Shown one piece after another: positions 5,647-13,588 of a stretch of 19,412 nucleotides of DNA (its first letter is position 1; the number at the start of each line of letters is the position of its first letter). Source of the DNA: CAYYNP01 sp964472545 (GTDB lineage Bacteria; Planctomycetota; Planctomycetia; Pirellulales; Thermoguttaceae); the NCBI GenBank assembly GCA_964472545.1, contig CAYYNP010000197.1, positions 1 through 19,412 on the forward strand, given 5' to 3'. The notes under the pieces were generated by a model. The model had not been told where the DNA came from. It saw only the letters and a list, made by a program, of their open reading frames with translations, and did not search any database. The translations under genes were made by a program, and so were the position numbers.

Positions 5647-7890
5647 ATGCTCCAATCTGTCGATCGAAGGACCACTGCTCTGATGCTCGGAGTCGTACTG
5701 CTGGGTGGCCGGGCAGAGTCCCACGGCACCGAAGTGGCCGAACTGCGCCCGCTCGCGGAAACTGCGGCAGTGCCCGGCGAGGCCGACTGGCTGGTCGCAC
5801 CGATCGAGCGCACGGCCGGCGTCTATCGAACGCAGCGCGACGGCGAGATCGTGCTGGACAACGGATTGATCCGCCGCACGTTCCGGCTGAATCCCAACGG
5901 GGCCACCGTCGGACTGGACAACCTGATGACCGGCCAGGCCGTGATCCGCGGCGTGAAGCCGGAGGCGAGCGTGACCATCGACGGCACGCGATACGACGTC
6001 GGCGGGTTGAAGGGACAGCCGAACTACGCTTATCTGGCGCCCGAATGGCTCGACGCGATGCAGGCCGATCCGGGGGCGATGCAGTTGGTCGGCTTCGAGG
6101 TGGGGCGGCCCGTCGCGCGGATGCAATGGAAGCGGGTACGCCACCACGCCCCCAACGCCGTCTGGCCGCCGCGGGGAGTGCATTTGCGTTTCGACTACGC
6201 ATTGCCGAACGCCAACGGCGCGGAAGAAGCAGACAAGCCCGGGATCCGCGTCGGTGTGCATTACGAACTCTACGACGGCGTACCGGTGACGTCGAAGTGG
6301 ATCACGGTCCACAATCCGACGGAGAAGACGATCACCGTCGACCGGTTCACCAGCGAGATCCTGGCGGTGATCGAACACGCCAATTGGGTCGAGAAGCGCG
6401 AGGGCGTGCCGTTGCCGCGGCCCGACGTGTTGCACGTGGAGACCGACTTCGCCTTCGGCGGCTTCCAATCGGCCAACGCCAACCGCCATGTGGTCCACTG
6501 GCGGAGCGATCCGCAGTTCACCTCGCAGGTCAACTACCTGCGCCAGATGCCCTGCCTATTGGTCGTCGAGCCGACGTACGGCCCGGCGATCAACGTGAAG
6601 CCGGGCGACACGTTCGAGAGCTATCGCGCGTTCACGCTGGTCCACGATTCGAGCGAGCGCGGCCGCCGCGGGCTGGCGCTGCGGCGGATGTATCGCACGA
6701 TCGCCCCGTGGGTCACCGAAAACCCGTTGATGATGCACATGCGCACGGCCAACGTGGCTGCCGTACGTGGCGCGATCGATCAGTGTGCGGAAGTCGGGTT
6801 CGAGATGCTGATCCTCTCCTTCGGCAGCGGGTTCAATATCGAGAACGAATCGCCGGAGTATCTGGCCGCCTGGAAGGAGGTGGCCGACTATGCCCGATCG
6901 AAAGGCGTCGAGATCGGCGGCTACTCGCTCTTGGCCAGCCGGCGGGTGGGCGGGGGCAACGACGTCGTCAGCCCGGCGGGACAGAAACCGACCTTCGGAA
7001 ACTGTCCTGCCCTAACCAGTCCCTGGGGACAACAGTACTTCCGCAAGCTCTACCGCTTCTTCGACCAGACCGGCTTTAGGCTGCTGGAGCACGACGGTTC
7101 CTACCCCGGTGACGTCGACGTGACGCCCCGCCCGCCGCTGCAGAAGGGCGAGCAGGATTCCCGCTGGGTGCAGTGGCGGGTGATCAGCGATTTCTACAAG
7201 TGGTGTCGGGCCAACGGGGTCTATCTCAACGTGCCCGACTTCTACTACCTGGCCGGCTCGACCAAGTGCGGCATGGGCTACCGCGAGGTCAACTGGTCGT
7301 TGCCCCGCGCACAACAAGTGATCCACGCACGGCAGAACATCTTCGACGGCACACGCACCAAGACGCCCAGTATGGGCTGGATGTTCGTGCCGCTGACGCA
7401 ATACCACGGCGGCGGCGCGGCGGCCACCGTCGAGCCGCTCGACGAACACCTCGACCATTACGAGCGGATGATGGCCGCCAACCTGGGTGCCGGCGTGCAG
7501 GCCTGTTATCGCGGTCCCCGGCTCTACGACACCGAGCGGACCAAGGCCGCCGTGGCCAAGTGGGTCGCCTGGTACAAGCTGTATCGCGACGTCCTCGAAA
7601 GCGACGTGATCCACAACGCCAGCCGCCGGGCCGACGGCCGCGGCCTCGACTGGCTGCTTCACGCCAACCCCCGCCTGCCGCAAAAGGGCCTGTTGATGGT
7701 CTACAATCCGTTGGATCGTTCGGTCGAACAGACGATTACGTTGTCGCTCTACTACACCGGATTGACCGACACGGCCAAGATCCGCCGCGAAGAGGGCCCG
7801 GCGAAGGCGTACACGCTCGATCGGCAGTATCGGGTCAAGCTCCCGGTGCAAGTGCCGGCGCAGGGGCGGACGTGGTTTGTGATCGAGTAG
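5647..7890 (+). CDS. Large secreted protein, putative glycoside hydrolase (GH36-like architecture)
   Basis: This 747-residue protein starts at 5647, where GGAGGAA (5634-5640) gives an ideal RBS and the product opens with a signal-peptide-like segment (residues 8-24, ALMLGVVLLGG). Residues 40-330 are beta-rich (GEIVLDNGLIRRTFRLNPNG, VHYELYDGVPVTSKWITVHN, HVVHWRSDPQFTS), like the N-terminal beta-supersandwich of GH36-type enzymes. Residues 350-650 look like a TIM barrel, with strand ends FEMLILSFGSG, GVEIGGYSLL and FRLLEHDGSYPGD (D483 at a strand end). The tail (LLMVYNPLDRSVEQTITLSL) resembles the C-terminal beta domain of alpha-galactosidases. It probably degrades a polysaccharide or glycoside outside the cytoplasm. 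I cannot assign a GH family or substrate. The neighbouring sugar kinase fits carbohydrate use but is on the other strand. Confidence 0.7.
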   Translation: MLQSVDRRTTALMLGVVLLGGRAESHGTEVAELRPLAETAAVPGEADWLVAPIERTAGVYRTQRDGEIVLDNGLIRRTFRLNPNGATVGLDNLMTGQAVIRGVKPEASVTIDGTRYDVGGLKGQPNYAYLAPEWLDAMQADPGAMQLVGFEVGRPVARMQWKRVRHHAPNAVWPPRGVHLRFDYALPNANGAEEADKPGIRVGVHYELYDGVPVTSKWITVHNPTEKTITVDRFTSEILAVIEHANWVEKREGVPLPRPDVLHVETDFAFGGFQSANANRHVVHWRSDPQFTSQVNYLRQMPCLLVVEPTYGPAINVKPGDTFESYRAFTLVHDSSERGRRGLALRRMYRTIAPWVTENPLMMHMRTANVAAVRGAIDQCAEVGFEMLILSFGSGFNIENESPEYLAAWKEVADYARSKGVEIGGYSLLASRRVGGGNDVVSPAGQKPTFGNCPALTSPWGQQYFRKLYRFFDQTGFRLLEHDGSYPGDVDVTPRPPLQKGEQDSRWVQWRVISDFYKWCRANGVYLNVPDFYYLAGSTKCGMGYREVNWSLPRAQQVIHARQNIFDGTRTKTPSMGWMFVPLTQYHGGGAAATVEPLDEHLDHYERMMAANLGAGVQACYRGPRLYDTERTKAAVAKWVAWYKLYRDVLESDVIHNASRRADGRGLDWLLHANPRLPQKGLLMVYNPLDRSVEQTITLSLYYTGLTDTAKIRREEGPAKAYTLDRQYRVKLPVQVPAQGRTWFVIE

Positions 7891-8160
7891 CGTTTCGGTT
7901 GGAGACCTCGATTGAGTGCAGATCACGTCAGAATGTGAGTTTATGCGCCGGGCTGAATTTATGCCCGGGGCTAACTTCTTGTTAATTCGCCCGGCTGATG
8001 CACGATCTCTGTGGTCTCGGTGGTCTCTGTGGTGGTCTCGTGTTCTTCTAACTCGTTGTCACCAAGAGGTTTGCGCGAGTCACACAGAAGACGCCAGCGT
8101 GCCTGGTGAGCGACATTCGCCGCCGTCACGTTGAATGAAGCCTGCCAGACGCGCGGGTCT
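7891..8160. other. Convergent spacer with hairpin and GTGGTCTC short repeats
   Basis: The gap lies between the convergent 5647 gene and hypD. It holds a CCGGGC/GCCCGG stem (7948-7953, 7963-7968) with an AT-rich 9-nt loop, followed by GGCTAAC, a possible bidirectional end of transcription without a clear T-run. It also holds three near-tandem GTGGTCTC units (8011-8018, 8020-8027, 8032-8039). No gene is seen. Confidence 0.5.
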
Positions 8161-9246
8161 TCAATCCCGACGATACCTAAAATAGGCTGAGCAAGCCCCC
8201 TCGGTGGATACCATCGGCGCGCCCAGCGGATGGTCCGGCGTGCAACCGGTGCCGAAGACGGGACAGTCGGGCGGACGCTTGTGGCCTTGGAGGACTTCGC
8301 CGGCGAGGCACTCGGGCGGCTCGTCGGCGGTGATCTGCTCGACACCGAAGCGGCGGGCGGCGTCGTAGGCGGCGTAGCGCTCGCGGAGCGTCAGGCCGCT
8401 CTGGGGGATTTGGCCGATCCCGCGCCATTTCTGCGGCACGCGGCAGAATGCCTCTTCGACCTGCTTGAGCGCCGCCCGATTGCCTTCGGAGCGAACGCTC
8501 CGAGTGTACTGGTTCTCCACCTCCGCGCGGCCCGCCTCGAGTTGCTCGACGCACATCAGCACGCCTTGGAGGATATCCAGCGGCTCGAAGCCGGTGACTA
8601 CGATCGGCACGCCGTACTGCTCGGCCAGCGGGCGGTACTCTTCGACGCCGGTGATCGTGCAGACGTGTCCCGCGGCCAGGAATCCTTGTACGCAGTTCGA
8701 CGGCGCATCGAGCACGGCTCGGATCGCCGGCGGCACGAGCACGTGGGAGACCAGCAGCGAGAAATTTTCCACGCCCAGCCGGGCTGCCTGTACCACGGCC
8801 ATCGCGTTGGCCGGGGCGGTCGTCTCGAACCCTACGGCAAAGAAGACCACCTGGCGGTCGGGCTGCTTGCGTGCCAAGGCCAAGGCGTCCATCGGCGAAT
8901 AGACCACGCGGACGTCGCCGCCTTCCGACTTGACCGTGAGCAGGTCCTTCTGCGAGCCGGGTACGCGGAGCATGTCGCCGAAGGAACAGAAGATCACCTC
9001 CTGCTGCGAGGCAATGGCCACGGCCTTGTCGATAATCTCGATCGGCGTAACGCAGACCGGACACCCCGGGCCGTGGATCAACGTGATCTGCGATGGGAGC
9101 ATCGCGTCGAGGCCGAAGCGGAGGATAGAGTGCGTCTGGCCGCCACAGACTTCCATGATGTTCCATGGCCGGGTCGTCCGGCGGTGGATCGCCTCGGCCA
9201 GGTGTCTGGCATTCTCGGCATCGCGATACTCGTCGACGTACTTCAC
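8161..9246 (-). CDS. hypD: Hydrogenase maturation factor HypD
   Basis: This 361-residue protein has the length and motifs of HypD, the Fe-S scaffold that with HypC holds the iron while CN and CO ligands are built for [NiFe]-hydrogenase. The signature EVCGGQTHS (residues 32-40, catalytic C34) is followed by HGPGCPVC (C62, C65), a GFETTAPA motif, AGHVCTITG, and a Cys-containing C-terminus (GTGCTPDHPLGAPMVSTEGA) consistent with the [4Fe-4S] site. It is the last gene of hypF-hypC-hypD, starting 25 nt after hypC ends. hypE, which often follows hypD, is not here; the next gene is convergent. Confidence 0.97.
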   Translation of the reverse strand: MKYVDEYRDAENARHLAEAIHRRTTRPWNIMEVCGGQTHSILRFGLDAMLPSQITLIHGPGCPVCVTPIEIIDKAVAIASQQEVIFCSFGDMLRVPGSQKDLLTVKSEGGDVRVVYSPMDALALARKQPDRQVVFFAVGFETTAPANAMAVVQAARLGVENFSLLVSHVLVPPAIRAVLDAPSNCVQGFLAAGHVCTITGVEEYRPLAEQYGVPIVVTGFEPLDILQGVLMCVEQLEAGRAEVENQYTRSVRSEGNRAALKQVEEAFCRVPQKWRGIGQIPQSGLTLRERYAAYDAARRFGVEQITADEPPECLAGEVLQGHKRPPDCPVFGTGCTPDHPLGAPMVSTEGACSAYFRYRRD

Positions 9247-9271
9247 GGTAACTCCTCTGCGATCGCGTATC

Positions 9272-9517
9272 TCACGGCGTATCCTCCGCGATCGAGTCTT
9301 CGATCTGTTGCAGGCAGGCGAAGATCTCCTCCGCCTCGGCCTCGTCGATCTGGCTGATGGCGAAGCCCACGTGTACCAGCACGTATTGGCCGATCTGCAC
9401 GTCGGGCGTGTAGGCCAGGCAGACGTCTTTGAGGATCCCGCCGAACTCGACCTTGCCCATGGCCAGGCCGTCTTGCTCGCTGATCTCGATCACTTTGCCG
9501 GGGATAGCTAAACACAT
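9272..9517 (-). CDS. hypC: Hydrogenase maturation chaperone HypC/HybG
   Basis: This 81-residue protein begins MCLAIPGKV, the diagnostic HypC N-terminus. Cys2 (exposed after Met removal) binds the iron and contacts HypD and the hydrogenase large-subunit precursor. The rest (VEFGGILKDVCLAYTPDVQI, GQYVLVHVGFAISQIDEAEA) follows the OB-fold pattern of the family at normal length. Only 6 nt separate it from the end of hypF, and its RBS (AGGA on the minus strand) lies at the hypF stop, so translational coupling is likely. Confidence 0.97.
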   Translation of the reverse strand: MCLAIPGKVIEISEQDGLAMGKVEFGGILKDVCLAYTPDVQIGQYVLVHVGFAISQIDEAEAEEIFACLQQIEDSIAEDTP

Positions 9518-9523
9518 GGAGCG

Positions 9524-12235
9524 TTATCCTGACGCATTGGCTTGCAGTGCGGCGACGCGGATCTGCCCGAGCGCGATGCCGCCGTCGCCGGGCGGAACAC
9601 GCCGATGAGTGTACACGTTGAAACCCGCCCCCGACAACCGGCCGCGGACGCGCTCGCTCAATAGCGCGTTCTGAAAACAGCCGCCGCTGAGCACGACCTG
9701 GCCGCATCCGGCACGGCGCGCGATCATCACGGCCGTCTCGGCCAGGGCGTTGTGGAACTTCGCCGCGATACGGCCGACCGGTTCGCCTGCCACGCGATCG
9801 GCCAGCACGGCGCGGACCATCGGCTCCCAGTCGGCCACGGCCGGTGTGTCGTCGCGAAGCGGCAACGGGTAGGCGGCCTGCTCATTCACGTCGGCCGCAA
9901 ACTCCAACGCCATCGCCGCCTGGCCCTCGAAGCTGATCTCCGTCGGCAGCCCACAGAGCACGGCCACGGCGTCGAACAGCCGGCCCATGCTGCTGGTCCG
10001 CGGGGCATTGAGCGAGCGGGCGAGTGCAGTTGCCAACAGGTTCAGGTCCGGGTGCTCGCGTTGGAAGGCTTCGGGGTGGCTGGTGGCTGAGCGCAGCGAA
10101 GCCCCAGATGCGTTTGGCCGGGAGGATCTGCCTGCCTCTCGTTGTTGATCCTCCTGGGGCACCGCTGCGCTCTTCCCCAGCCACCCTTGGCTTCTCCCAT
10201 CCGCTTGCCAAAGTCTGGCGACTTCGGCTACCGCGTTTTCGCCCATGATCTCCCACAGCAGCCCCAACGCCGACCGCCACGGCTGACGAACGGCTTGGTC
10301 GCCGCCGGGCAGCGCGAAGGTGCGCAGATGGGCCACACGACTGAATTCGGCCCCTTGGCAGACCAACGCTTCGCCGCCCCAAACCGTTCCGTCGGGGCCG
10401 AAGCCGGTGCCGTCAAAGGCCAGCCCTAGCACGGGCCCCTGCAAGTCATGCTCGGCCATGCAGGCAGCCACGTGGGCATGGTGATGCTGCACGCGGACCA
10501 GCGGCACGCCCCACTTGGCGGCCAGCGATTCGGCCTGCCGGGTCGAGGCGTAGTCGGGGTGCAGATCGCAAGCCACTACCTCCGGCAAAACGTCGAAGAA
10601 TTCGATCAGATCGGCAATCGCCCGGCGGTGGACTTCAATGCTCAGCACGTTGTCCAGGTTGCCCACGTGCGGGCTGAGGACGACCTGTGTACGTTGCACG
10701 TTGGGGTGGCTGGTGGCTGAGCGCAGCGAAGCCCCGGGGCCGTGGTGCGTCGAGACGCACCCTACGTTCTCGTTCTCCTGGGGCACCGCTGCGCTTTGCC
10801 CCAGCCACCCTTGGTCGTTTTCGTCCGACCGAGACGAACCGAAGGCCAGCCCCACCGTGTTCTTCAAATGCGCGCCGGTAGCCAGAATCGCCGGACTGTC
10901 GTGGTGCAACGTAATCGGCCGCGGCGCGTAGCCCCGGGCGCGGCGAAGAACTTGCAGGCGCTTGGCATCCAGCCGCACGAGCGAATCGTCGACCGGGCGG
11001 ACGATCGGACGGTCGTGGGTGAGGATCACGTCGGCGATCGACCCCAGGCGCCGGATCGCGTCGCCGGTGGTCGTCGCCATCGGTTCTTCGGAGAGATTCC
11101 CGCTCGTACAAACCAGCGGCCGTGCTACCGCCGACATCAGCAGGTGGTGCAACGGCGTGTAGGGCAACATCACGCCCAGGTAGGGATTGCCCGGGGCGAC
11201 GCCGTCGGCGATGGCTTGCCGGTCGGAGTGGTCGGGGCGTGAGTCGGGGTGGCTGGGGCAAAGCGCAGCGGTGCCCCAGTTCTCGCTTTCTGGGGCACCG
11301 CTGCGCTTTGCCCCAGCCATCCTCGGAATTGCACCAGCTCGCCGCAGCAACACGATCGGCGCCGCCGGCGACCCCAGGGCCGCGGCCTCTTTCGCCGATA
11401 CGTCACACCAACGACGGGTCTCGTCGAGCGAGCCGATCATCACCGCCAACGGGCGATCCGGCCGTTGCTTCCGCCGCCGCAACCGCGCGACGGCTACGGC
11501 ATCGGTGGCGTCGACCAGAAGTTGAAACCCGCCGAGTCCCTTCAACGCCACGATGCGTCCACGGGCGATCTCTTCCACGGCGGCGGATAGCGCAACCTCC
11601 TTCGCAGCGATCTGCTGCCCGGTTGAACTGAGCAATCGCAGCGCCGGCCCACACGCGGGGCAGGCGATCGGCTGCGCATGAAACCGCCGATCGGCCGGCT
11701 CGTCGTATTCCGCCCGACACGCCGTACACATCGCAAACCGGGCCATCGACGTCCGCGGCCGGTCGTACGGCAACCGCTCGATGATCGACCATCGCGGCCC
11801 GCAATTGGTGCAGTTGGTGAACGCATAGCCGTAGCGGCGCTCGCCCGGCGTGCGAATCTCTTCGAGACACTCGGCGCACGTGGCCAGGTCCGCAGGAATC
11901 ACCGGCCGCGGAGCCGCCGGGCCGGAGGCCGAGAGGATCTCAAACGTTTCGCCGTCGGGGCCGTCCTCGCAATCAATGCGGTCGATCTGCACCGCATCGA
12001 TCGTAGCCTGTGGCGGATGCCGCCGGTGGAGGTCCTCGACGAACGTGTCCAGCGCGTCCGCCGCGCCCTGCACTTCGATCCGCACACGGTCCGATTCGTT
12101 GCGAACCCACCCGGCCAACTCCCCCGTCCGGGCCAGGTTGTAGACGAACGGCCGAAACCCCACCCCCTGCACCACGCCGCGAACGACGATCGCCAGACGC
12201 CGGGGGGTGTCGTTGGGATGGCTTTGTGAAGTCAC
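9524..12235 (-). CDS. hypF: Carbamoyltransferase HypF with three in-frame REP-derived inserts
   Basis: HypF converts carbamoyl phosphate and ATP to a carbamoyl group delivered to HypE, the source of the cyanide ligands of [NiFe]-hydrogenase. Domains in order: acylphosphatase (13-100, VVQGVGFRPF), four C-x2-C zinc pairs (C120/123, C142/145, C170/173, C192/195), a YrdC-like domain (about 215-440, including LKGLGGFQLL and SGNLSEEP), and a Kae1-like domain (HHHAHVAACMAEH near 584-596, FDGTGFGPDGT, C-terminal PPGDGGIALGQ). From GTG 12235 it is 903 residues, against roughly 750-780 usually. The excess is mostly three segments read from palindromic repeats: residues 306-330, 476-511 and 684-721. All catalytic motifs survive. 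The frame is open to ATG 12457, but that extension crosses a repeat and is not protein-like. GTG 12235 is preferred because homology begins 13 residues later, although no strong RBS is seen. Confidence 0.93.
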   Translation of the reverse strand: MTSQSHPNDTPRRLAIVVRGVVQGVGFRPFVYNLARTGELAGWVRNESDRVRIEVQGAADALDTFVEDLHRRHPPQATIDAVQIDRIDCEDGPDGETFEILSASGPAAPRPVIPADLATCAECLEEIRTPGERRYGYAFTNCTNCGPRWSIIERLPYDRPRTSMARFAMCTACRAEYDEPADRRFHAQPIACPACGPALRLLSSTGQQIAAKEVALSAAVEEIARGRIVALKGLGGFQLLVDATDAVAVARLRRRKQRPDRPLAVMIGSLDETRRWCDVSAKEAAALGSPAAPIVLLRRAGAIPRMAGAKRSGAPESENWGTAALCPSHPDSRPDHSDRQAIADGVAPGNPYLGVMLPYTPLHHLLMSAVARPLVCTSGNLSEEPMATTTGDAIRRLGSIADVILTHDRPIVRPVDDSLVRLDAKRLQVLRRARGYAPRPITLHHDSPAILATGAHLKNTVGLAFGSSRSDENDQGWLGQSAAVPQENENVGCVSTHHGPGASLRSATSHPNVQRTQVVLSPHVGNLDNVLSIEVHRRAIADLIEFFDVLPEVVACDLHPDYASTRQAESLAAKWGVPLVRVQHHHAHVAACMAEHDLQGPVLGLAFDGTGFGPDGTVWGGEALVCQGAEFSRVAHLRTFALPGGDQAVRQPWRSALGLLWEIMGENAVAEVARLWQADGRSQGWLGKSAAVPQEDQQREAGRSSRPNASGASLRSATSHPEAFQREHPDLNLLATALARSLNAPRTSSMGRLFDAVAVLCGLPTEISFEGQAAMALEFAADVNEQAAYPLPLRDDTPAVADWEPMVRAVLADRVAGEPVGRIAAKFHNALAETAVMIARRAGCGQVVLSGGCFQNALLSERVRGRLSGAGFNVYTHRRVPPGDGGIALGQIRVAALQANASG
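10073..10186. repeat. REP-like family 1, copy A, inside hypF
   Basis: The left arm (10073-10105, starting GGGGTGGCTGG) and right arm (10154-10186, ending CCCCAGCCACCC) are imperfect inverted repeats around a 48-nt spacer. On the minus strand the arms translate as GWLGKSAAVPQ and GASLRSATSHP, HypF residues 684-721. At 114 bp it keeps the frame. Confidence 0.85.
10703..10810. repeat. REP-like family 1, copy B, inside hypF
   Basis: The left arm (10703-10735) is identical to that of copy A over most of its length; the right arm is 10778-10810. It translates in the same frame as copy A (GWLGQSAAVPQ ... GASLRSATSHP, residues 476-511) and is 108 bp, a multiple of three. Its spacer carries a second, unrelated palindrome (10741-10765). 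Confidence 0.85.
10741..10765. repeat. REP-like family 3 (GTAGGGTGCGT) nested in copy B
   Basis: GGTGCGTC and GACGCACC form a near-perfect stem with a 2-nt centre, and the flanking CCTAC extends the unit. Its reverse complement (GTAGGGTGCGT then CGCACCAC) matches the unit at 12266-12290, so the two are one family. The nested position implies this palindrome arrived after copy B, or that the two are assembled as a composite. Confidence 0.7.
11246..11322. repeat. REP-like family 1, copy C, inside hypF
   Basis: The arms at 11246-11279 and 11290-11322 are reverse complements at 32 of 33 positions, with a 10-nt loop, making this the best preserved copy and a very stable hairpin. It is read in a different frame from copies A and B (MAGAKRSGAP ... 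WGTAALCPSHP, HypF residues 306-330), yet has no stop codon. Confidence 0.9.
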
Positions 12236-12265
12236 GCTATGTTGTGAGGGAACGGGAAACAGAAT

Positions 12266-12322
12266 GTAGGGTGCGTGAAACGCACCACAGCGTCTGGCAC
12301 TGGTGCGTTGCACGCACCCTAC
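12266..12322. repeat. REP-like family 3 (GTAGGGTGCGT), double unit
   Basis: GTAGGGTGCGTG (12266-12277) pairs perfectly with CACGCACCCTAC (12311-12322). Inside, AACGCACCA (12279-12287) pairs with TGGTGCGTT (12301-12309). The result is two inverted REP-like units between the divergent hypF and saccharopine-dehydrogenase-like genes, so it lies in their shared promoter region. Confidence 0.85.
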
Positions 12323-12455
12323 GAATCTCGAGACGCGCAGCCGATCACCTAAGTGTACGCCCCGTGCGGCGAATGACCAAGCCACGGGAGGGCGCCAATG
12401 TGCCGCCGTTCTGGTAGGCTTTGTCTCGCACAACCCGGTACTGGAATCCCTCGTC

Positions 12456-13490
12456 ATGCACTGGATGATCTACGGCGCCAACGGACACACCGGCCGGGCG
12501 ATCGCTCGGGAGGCGGCGGTGCGCGGCATGCGGCCTACTCTGGCGGGCCGAAATGGGCCGCAGATCGAAGCTTTGGCCGACGAGTTGGACTGTCCGAGCC
12601 GTGTGTTTGCGTTGAACGAGAACCCGTCGCAACTCGCCGGACAACTCGAAGCCGTCGACACGCTGCTGCACTGTGCCGGCCCGTTTTCGCAGACCGCCGA
12701 GCCGATGATCGACACCTGCTTGCAAGTTGGGGTCAATTATCTCGACATCACCGGCGAGATCGACGTGATCGAGACCGCCGCGGCGCGCGACGACCGGGCA
12801 CGGCAGGCCGGCGTGTGCCTGATACCGGCCGTGGGCTTCGACGTCGTGGCCACCGACTGCCTGGCGGCCACATTGGCCCGGCGGATGCCCGAAGCGATTC
12901 GCCTGCAACTGGCTTTTACCATGCCGCGGCGCGTCTCCACGGGCACGGCCCGCACCGTGCTCGAAGGCCTTGCCGACGGCGGCCGGGTGCGGATCGACGG
13001 CCAAATCACCAAGGTGCCGCACGCCTATCGCACCATGCGGGTGCCGTTTCGCGACGGCCCCCGCCGGGCCGTGACGATCCCTTGGGGCGACGTGTCCTCG
13101 GCGTATCACACCACAGGCATCGGCAACATCGAGGTCTACGCGGCCCTGCCAAACTCACAGATCCTCGGGCTTCGCCTCGGTCGACACGTGCTGCGGCTGC
13201 GTCCGGTTCGAGCCCTGTTCGGCGGGTTGCTGCGGCGGTCGCTCGGGGCTGCGGCACCGGATCCCGACGAACCCTTGGTGGCCTCGATTTGGGGACGCGT
13301 TTGCGACACGGAGGGCAACACTTCGGAAGCGACGCTGCAAACGCCCGACGGATACCGCTTTACGGTTGCGTCTGCGTTGGCATCGATCGAGCGTATCCTC
13401 GCTGGCGACGTTGGCTGCGGTTTCTCTACGCCAGCTTCAGCATTCGGCCCGGAATTCGTCCTCAAGCTGCCCGGCACCGATCTGCAATAG
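12456..13490 (+). CDS. Saccharopine dehydrogenase-like NAD(P)-binding oxidoreductase
   Basis: This 345-codon ORF starts at ATG 12456. It opens with a Rossmann strand and glycine loop, MIYGANGHTGRAIAREA (residues 4-20), followed by LAGRN and LLHCAGPFSQTAEPMIDTCL, a pattern typical of the saccharopine dehydrogenase/trans-acting enoyl reductase group. Then come YLDITGEI and AVGFDVVATDCLA, also conserved there. Such proteins reduce or oxidise substrates with NAD(P)H, but many are uncharacterised and the substrate cannot be told. An upstream GTG at 12303 in the same frame was rejected because it lies in a palindromic repeat and adds non-family sequence. It is transcribed divergently from hypF and followed 139 nt later by the metal-type regulator. 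Confidence 0.85.
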   Translation: MHWMIYGANGHTGRAIAREAAVRGMRPTLAGRNGPQIEALADELDCPSRVFALNENPSQLAGQLEAVDTLLHCAGPFSQTAEPMIDTCLQVGVNYLDITGEIDVIETAAARDDRARQAGVCLIPAVGFDVVATDCLAATLARRMPEAIRLQLAFTMPRRVSTGTARTVLEGLADGGRVRIDGQITKVPHAYRTMRVPFRDGPRRAVTIPWGDVSSAYHTTGIGNIEVYAALPNSQILGLRLGRHVLRLRPVRALFGGLLRRSLGAAAPDPDEPLVASIWGRVCDTEGNTSEATLQTPDGYRFTVASALASIERILAGDVGCGFSTPASAFGPEFVLKLPGTDLQ

Positions 13491-13560
13491 GGCCTTTCCG
13501 GTAACGCCTTTGCACTCACGTCGGGACCGGCCGAACTCTCACAATCCGGCCGCGCGCCAC

Positions 13561-13588
13561 TTGCCGGCGCCCCCCTGGGTGATACAAT
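13561..13588 (+). promoter_or_regulatory. Candidate promoter of the RHH regulator operon
   Basis: TTGCCG (13561-13566), a 16-nt spacer and TACAAT (13583-13588) make a reasonable sigma-70-type promoter. The -10 element lies inside the palindrome at 13577-13597, the usual arrangement for repression by promoter occlusion. Confidence 0.5.

Noticed and set aside
6045..7079. 344-codon plus-strand ORF, with antisense ORFs over 5644-6498 and 7012-7926
   Set aside because: These are off-frame readings of the large secreted protein gene, which has an ideal RBS and a signal peptide.
8011..8039. Possible CRISPR-like short repeats (GTGGTCTC units)
   Set aside because: Units are 8 nt and only three, with no spacers of uniform length; this is a short degenerate tandem repeat.
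8230..9511. Plus-strand ORFs opposite hypD and hypC
   Set aside because: They are shadows of two unmistakable genes on the minus strand.
10073..11322. Reading the hypF repeats as an insertion sequence or as sequence error breaking the gene
   Set aside because: There is no transposase and no stop or frameshift; conserved HypF sequence continues on both sides of each repeat in one frame.
12303..12455. N-terminal extension of the oxidoreductase from GTG 12303
   Set aside because: It begins inside the family 3 palindrome and adds about 50 residues before the Rossmann motif that should be at the N-terminus.
12236..12457. N-terminal extension of HypF to ATG 12457
   Set aside because: The extra 74 residues cross a palindromic repeat, do not resemble HypF, and would overlap the divergent oxidoreductase start.
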